Shown here piece by piece: positions 60,089 to 64,000 of a DNA stretch of 64,000 bases. The notes below the pieces were generated by a model, which saw only the letters and a list, made by a program, of their open reading frames with translations, did no database searches and was not told the origin of the DNA. The first letter of the stretch is position 1. Each line of letters begins with the position of its first letter. The stretch is from assembly GCA_903813345.2 (NCBI GenBank), contig CAIIXF020000002.1:5496001-5560000 (forward strand), in the 5' to 3' direction. A program made the translations under genes and the position numbers. The DNA comes from Owenia fusiformis. Its lineage: Eukaryota; Annelida; Polychaeta; Sabellida; Oweniidae.

Positions 60089-60397
60089 GCGTTTTTGCAT
60101 CAGCACATTGGTGTTGTTGCATCATCGATAAGAAACAGAGTGGTGTTGTTGCATCAATAGTGAGGAATTAAAACCACGAATTTATCGCTTCTTGATGATG
60201 CTACATGTATACCAATGACAGTTTTTTAAAATACAGATCATAACCTAACTGCATGTGTTTGATTATTGAGCAACTCGTCCTAGAAATGGGTGTAAATTGG
60301 GAAAACAAAACATCGTACGAAAATCTATCACCGGAAGTCTGGCCATCTTGATGCAACAACACGGTGTTGTTGCATCACGATACCCCCCAGTGATAAT
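60089..60397 (-). mobile_element. ~309-bp element, right member of an inverted pair
   Basis: This is the inverted copy of 57407-57716. It has the same GATGCAACAACAC hairpin at 60350-60376 and further copies of the word near 60107 and 60142. It starts just after the stop codon of the unrecognised gene's terminal exon, so it probably forms part of that 3' UTR. Confidence 0.8.
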
Positions 60398-60775
60398 GCT
60401 GAAAGTATTTTTTTCTTTGTGACCATACAATACATAAAACGTATACATTTGGTTAATTGTTTTTACGGAAATTCCTCGATCAAGCGAACAAGGTAGAAAA
60501 GAGGCATGGGTTCTTTTCAAGAATCAATAAAGAATACATTTTAAACAGAATGGTACATCGTAAAAATAACGTCATTAGTGAGGTTAAGCTACACGTATTT
60601 AGGGTATTTAGGAGACCTTGTACCAATCCTCGTAAACGTGTAAGATTATCGTCGTCATATAGGGACTAGTTCTCCCGTTCGTAGTTGTTACAGTATTTGT
60701 CGGATTGAGTATAAAGGTATACGGAAGATAATTGTGATAAGGTTCTTAAAAAACAGTTAAGATGGGGACGAATTC

Positions 60776-61037
60776 ATGAGGGTCAAATTATTACACGTTC
60801 ACGTAAAAGTTATTTTTAAGACGTGTATCTTAATCTCCATATATTATGCTTCTATCCTAGCTACGAGGAACAAGACTCCCGTGAACTGCAGCGATGTTCC
60901 TTATCCTCATAAATCCTCAACGGGGCACGTTCTCGAGACAATATTGACGAAAGAAGTAAAACACGAAAATCGATGTGTTATGTCCGTTCATAAAACTCAA
61001 ATTCCGACAGAGCATCAAACAGAGGATATATCTTCTG
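60776..61037 (+). CDS. putative secreted protein, exon 1 (signal peptide)
   Basis: An ATG at 60776 opens a frame with a basic start and a hydrophobic core (VIFKTCILISIYYASILA), followed by TRNKTPVNCSDVPY, which has two N-glycosylation sequons and fits a cleaved signal peptide. Further on comes ETILTKEVKHENRC. The exon ends at a donor CTG|GTAAGA in phase 1. I do not recognise the family. It follows the preceding unrecognised gene on the same strand by about 700 bp. Confidence 0.4.
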
Positions 61038-61773
61038 GTAAGAATAATTGCATTGTTTTGCATTTAATATACTATATGACCCAGGCCATAGAAATGGGGT
61101 CTTATCACATGTTTTTTCAATATTTTTACTTTTTGTATTATCTTAAAAAGAAGCATAAAGAGACCTTTCAAATGAGTCATGGCTTACAGGTGTGTAATAA
61201 TTTTGCCATACAGATATAGACTAAATAGACGGATTTGAATTTAGCACAATTTTCTCTTAATCTACGGCACATTTTTGGTTATAGCACAATTTTAATTTAT
61301 GTGATAAGATCGGATTCCTATGTTGAGGCTTATATATATATTATAGCGTATTACAACACATCTTTTACATCATTTTGCATAATGCTCACAAAAATTTTAT
61401 GACGTGTTAAATAATCTAATAGAATGTATGACTATTATTGTGATCCAGTTAGTTTCATCTAGCTTCATCAAACTTCGGACCTATCCTCATAGAACGTAGT
61501 GATTGAGCGTGGGAACCGACGATGATTGGGAAATTTTGATCATTTAATTAGTGCCATTTTTGATAATTTGGCCTAAAAGCCAAAGAGACCAAGTAATGCC
61601 TAAACAGCCCAATAACCGAGGCCCTACAAGATTTTTGGGCCCAAGGCATGCCCCTTGGACCGCCAGTGAGATGTATGCAAACCCAATACCACTCTTTATA
61701 CATTGAAACTCCCCGATGAAAACATTTGGAGGACAGAGTGTATGTATTTCCTAAAATTGCCCATCTCTTTCAG

Positions 61774-61815
61774 TTCAGTACGAGACTACGTTAACAAAGG
61801 AATCAGGACATGGAA
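61774..61815 (+). CDS. putative secreted protein, 42-bp exon 2
   Basis: The exon lies between CTCTTTCAG and a GTAAGT donor and is phase 1 at both ends, so it could be skipped without shifting the frame. It encodes QYETTLTKESGHG, which resembles LETILTKEVKHE of exon 1, hinting at exon duplication. A possible terminal exon at 62004-62020 (after TTCCAG, encoding RVNYI and a stop) would give a 106-residue protein, but support for it is weak. Confidence 0.35.
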
Positions 61816-62102
61816 GTAAGTCTTGGATAATGTGTTTTATTCTTTAATTTTTGTAACTTGAATAAGAAATCTTCCATTCGAATATAATTGATAAAACCGT
61901 TGATAAATCATTATTAACTTCAAAGTAATCCATCAGATAGTCCATTCTCGATTTAATCGTTTTAAGTAGATTTGGTTTTACAATAAAGTTGATCATGTTC
62001 CAGGAGTTAATTACATTTAATCGAACTATTTTGAAACATAAAATTTCATTACCATTATGTTTTGATGATCATGGAGACATGGGTCTGAACATTATTAAAT
62101 CT

Positions 62103-63624
62103 ATTCCATGTAAAGATGTACGCCAGTTGTATTTGCATTTTGTAGTTCCAAAATATGTACAGATGTACGCTTGTTGTATTTGAAGTTTGTAGTTAACTAA
62201 TATATTCCATGTACAGATGTACGCTAGTTGTATTTGAATTTTGTAGTTAACAAATATATTCCATGTACAGATGTACGCTAGTTGTATTTGAATTTTGTAG
62301 TTAACAAATATATTCCATGTACAGATGTACGCTAGTTGTATTTGAATTTTGTAGTTACCAAATATATTTCATATACAGATGTACGCTAGTTGTATTTGAA
62401 TTTTGTAGTTACCAAATATATTTCATGTACAGATGTACGCTAGATAGTTGAATTTGAATTTTGTAGTTACCAAATATATTTCATGTACAGATGTAGGCTA
62501 GTTGTATTTGAATTTTGTAGTTACCAAATATATTTCATGTACAGATGTACGCTAGATAGTTGTATTTGAATTTTGTAGTTACCAAAGATATTTCATGTAC
62601 AGATGTACGCTAGATAATTGAATTTGAATTTTGTAGTTACCAAATATATTTCATGTACAGATGTACGCTAGTTGTATTTGAATTTTGTAGTTACCAAATA
62701 TATTTCATGTACAGATATACGCTAGTTGTATTTGAATTTTGTAGTTAACAAATATATTTCATGTACAGATGTACGCTAGATAGTTGAATTTGAATTTTGT
62801 AGTTACCAAATATATTTCATGTACAGATGTACGCTAGTTGTATTTGAATTTTGTAGTTACCAAATATATTCCATGTACAGATATACGCTAGTTGTATTTG
62901 AATTTTGTAGTTACCAAATATATTTCATGTACAGATGTACGCTAGTTGTATTTGAATTTTGTAGTTACCAAATATATTTCATGTACAGATATACGCTAGT
63001 TGTATTTGAATTTTGTAGTTACCAAATATATTTCATGTACAGATATACGCTAGTTGTATTTGAATTTTGTAGTTACCAAATATATTTTATGTACAGATGT
63101 ACGCTAGACAGTTGAATTTGAATTTTGTAGTTACCAAATATATTTCATGTACAGATGTACGCTAGTTGTATTTGAATTTTGTAGTTACCAAATATATTTC
63201 ATGTACAGATATACGCTAGTTGTATTTGAATTTTGTAGTTACCAAATATATTTCATGTACAGATGTACGCTAGTTGTATTTGAATTTTGTAGTTACCAAA
63301 TATATTTCATGTACAGATATACGCTAGTTGTATTTGAATTTTGTAGTTACCAAATATATTTCATGTACAGATGTAAGCTAGTTGTATTTGAATTTTGTAG
63401 TTACCAATTATATTTCATGTACAGATGTACGCTAGTTGTATTTGAATTTTGTAGTTAACAAATATATTTCATGTACAGATGTACGCTAGTTGTATTTGAA
63501 TTTTGTAGTTACCAAATATATTTCATGTTCAGATGTACGCTAGTTGTATTTGAATTTTGTAGTTACCAAATATATTTCATGTTCAGATGTACGCTAGTTT
63601 TATTTGAATTTTGTAGTAACCAAA
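62103..63624 (+). repeat. 54-bp satellite array, ~28 units
   Basis: Units of 54 bp contain ATGTACAGATGTACGCTAGT, TGTATTTGAATTTTGTAGTT and ACCAAATATATTTC. A minority carry a 4-bp insertion (GCTAGATAGTTG), giving 58 bp. The first units (from 62103) are the most diverged and the middle the most uniform. Because 54 is a multiple of three, an 18-residue peptide repeat stays open in places, but the 58-bp units break it, so it is not a protein gene. Confidence 0.95.
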
Positions 63625-63819
63625 AGCATGTGTGGCCAGAAATGCAACAGCTGGAAATACGCACATAAGAAATGTAAACTTAAACTTGACGAGGGGGCAA
63701 TTGTGAAATCTGTCAGCGTAGAGAAAAAGTTTTCCAAATCAAATTGTACACGAGGTGAGCATGTATTGTAATTGATTTTCAAACTGATCATGTACACTGG
63801 TGATCCCCTCGATTACGTT

Positions 63820-64000
63820 GGTTACCGAAACGGTTAGTTTTGGTAACAAAATGTCGGAGCATCGAAGGTACGATTTTTCTTTTTTCCTTATTTCACACGT
63901 TGTAGGCAGAATTCCCACGACATTTTAAACATAAACGTGTATCAGTATCATATGTTTAAGAAAATGTACATATTTGCGAAAAAATAGCTCAGAAGACAAC
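63820..64000. mobile_element. foldback element, left part, cut by window end
   Basis: GTTACCGAAACGG and GTAACAAAATGTCGGAGC followed by GAAGGTACGATTTTTC match the arm of the foldback at 32919-33360 closely, including the AGAAGACAAC block at the very end of the window. The other arm must lie beyond 64000. Confidence 0.85.

Noticed and set aside
62819-63458. 18-residue peptide repeat frames in the 54-bp satellite
   Set aside because: Frames are broken by 58-bp units, and there is no start or splice context of their own.
1-64000. CRISPR array, operon or other bacterial system
   Set aside because: No repeat-spacer structure, no operonic coding density and clear spliceosomal introns. The tandem arrays have no unique spacers.

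Overview
This is eukaryotic nuclear DNA. The window is strongly AT-rich, open frames are short, the recognisable genes have spliceosomal introns, and repeats and transposon relics dominate. A mab-21 gene, a p31comet gene and many short inverted-repeat elements, together with the overall texture, suggest a lophotrochozoan invertebrate, most likely a mollusc and perhaps a bivalve. The taxon is an inference. No bacterial, phage, CRISPR or rRNA features were seen.

Genes. (1) A complete two-exon mab-21 (MAB21L1/2-type) gene lies on the + strand at 10285-14616, with a 3.2 kb phase-0 intron. From its second possible start codon it encodes 359 residues, the length of human MAB21L1, and aligns without gaps. 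(2) A complete single-frame MAD2L1BP (p31comet) gene lies on the - strand at 53164-52205. (3) At 54970-60051 (+), four exon-like segments with good splice sites and matching phases join into an open frame of 202 residues with a hydrophobic N-terminus. I do not recognise its family. (4) At 60776-62020 (+) a small secreted-protein-like gene is suggested by a signal peptide exon and a 42-bp second exon. (5) Weaker coding signals are a Cys-rich terminal-exon-like frame at 32535-32897, an 82-bp exon-like segment on the - strand inside the mab-21 intron (11254-11335), a frameshifted relic at 22147-22483 and an exon-like frame at 30418-30542.

Mobile elements. A dead IS630/Tc1/mariner element with about 206-bp inverted repeats lies at 17060-18144. 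TTAA-flanked piggyBac-type MITEs lie at 18991-19600 and 56004-56505, the latter carrying a tRNA-like sequence. Tc1/mariner-type MITEs lie at 46027-46594, 48658-48927 and 56960-57345. Elements with roughly 8-bp target duplications lie at 33844-34188, 34317-34525 and 49540-49704, with an inverted relative at 53708-53884. A 78-79 bp mini-element occurs twice. Foldback elements lie at 32919-33360, at the window end, and in tandem at 58685-59408. The region 31481-36156 is one large imperfect inverted repeat of about 4.7 kb with other elements nested in it.

Tandem DNA. A 27-bp array opens the window. A degenerate AT-rich array lies in the mab-21 intron. A minisatellite of about 60 bp lies near 28.2 kb. 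A 1,329-bp unit is repeated 3.35 times with almost no divergence at 36614-41066. A 42-bp array at 47.5-47.8 kb and a 20-22 bp array at 57.34-57.39 kb both appear to be built from transposon termini. A 54-bp array of about 28 units lies at 62.1-63.6 kb. The remaining stretches, about half of the window, hold nothing I can assign.
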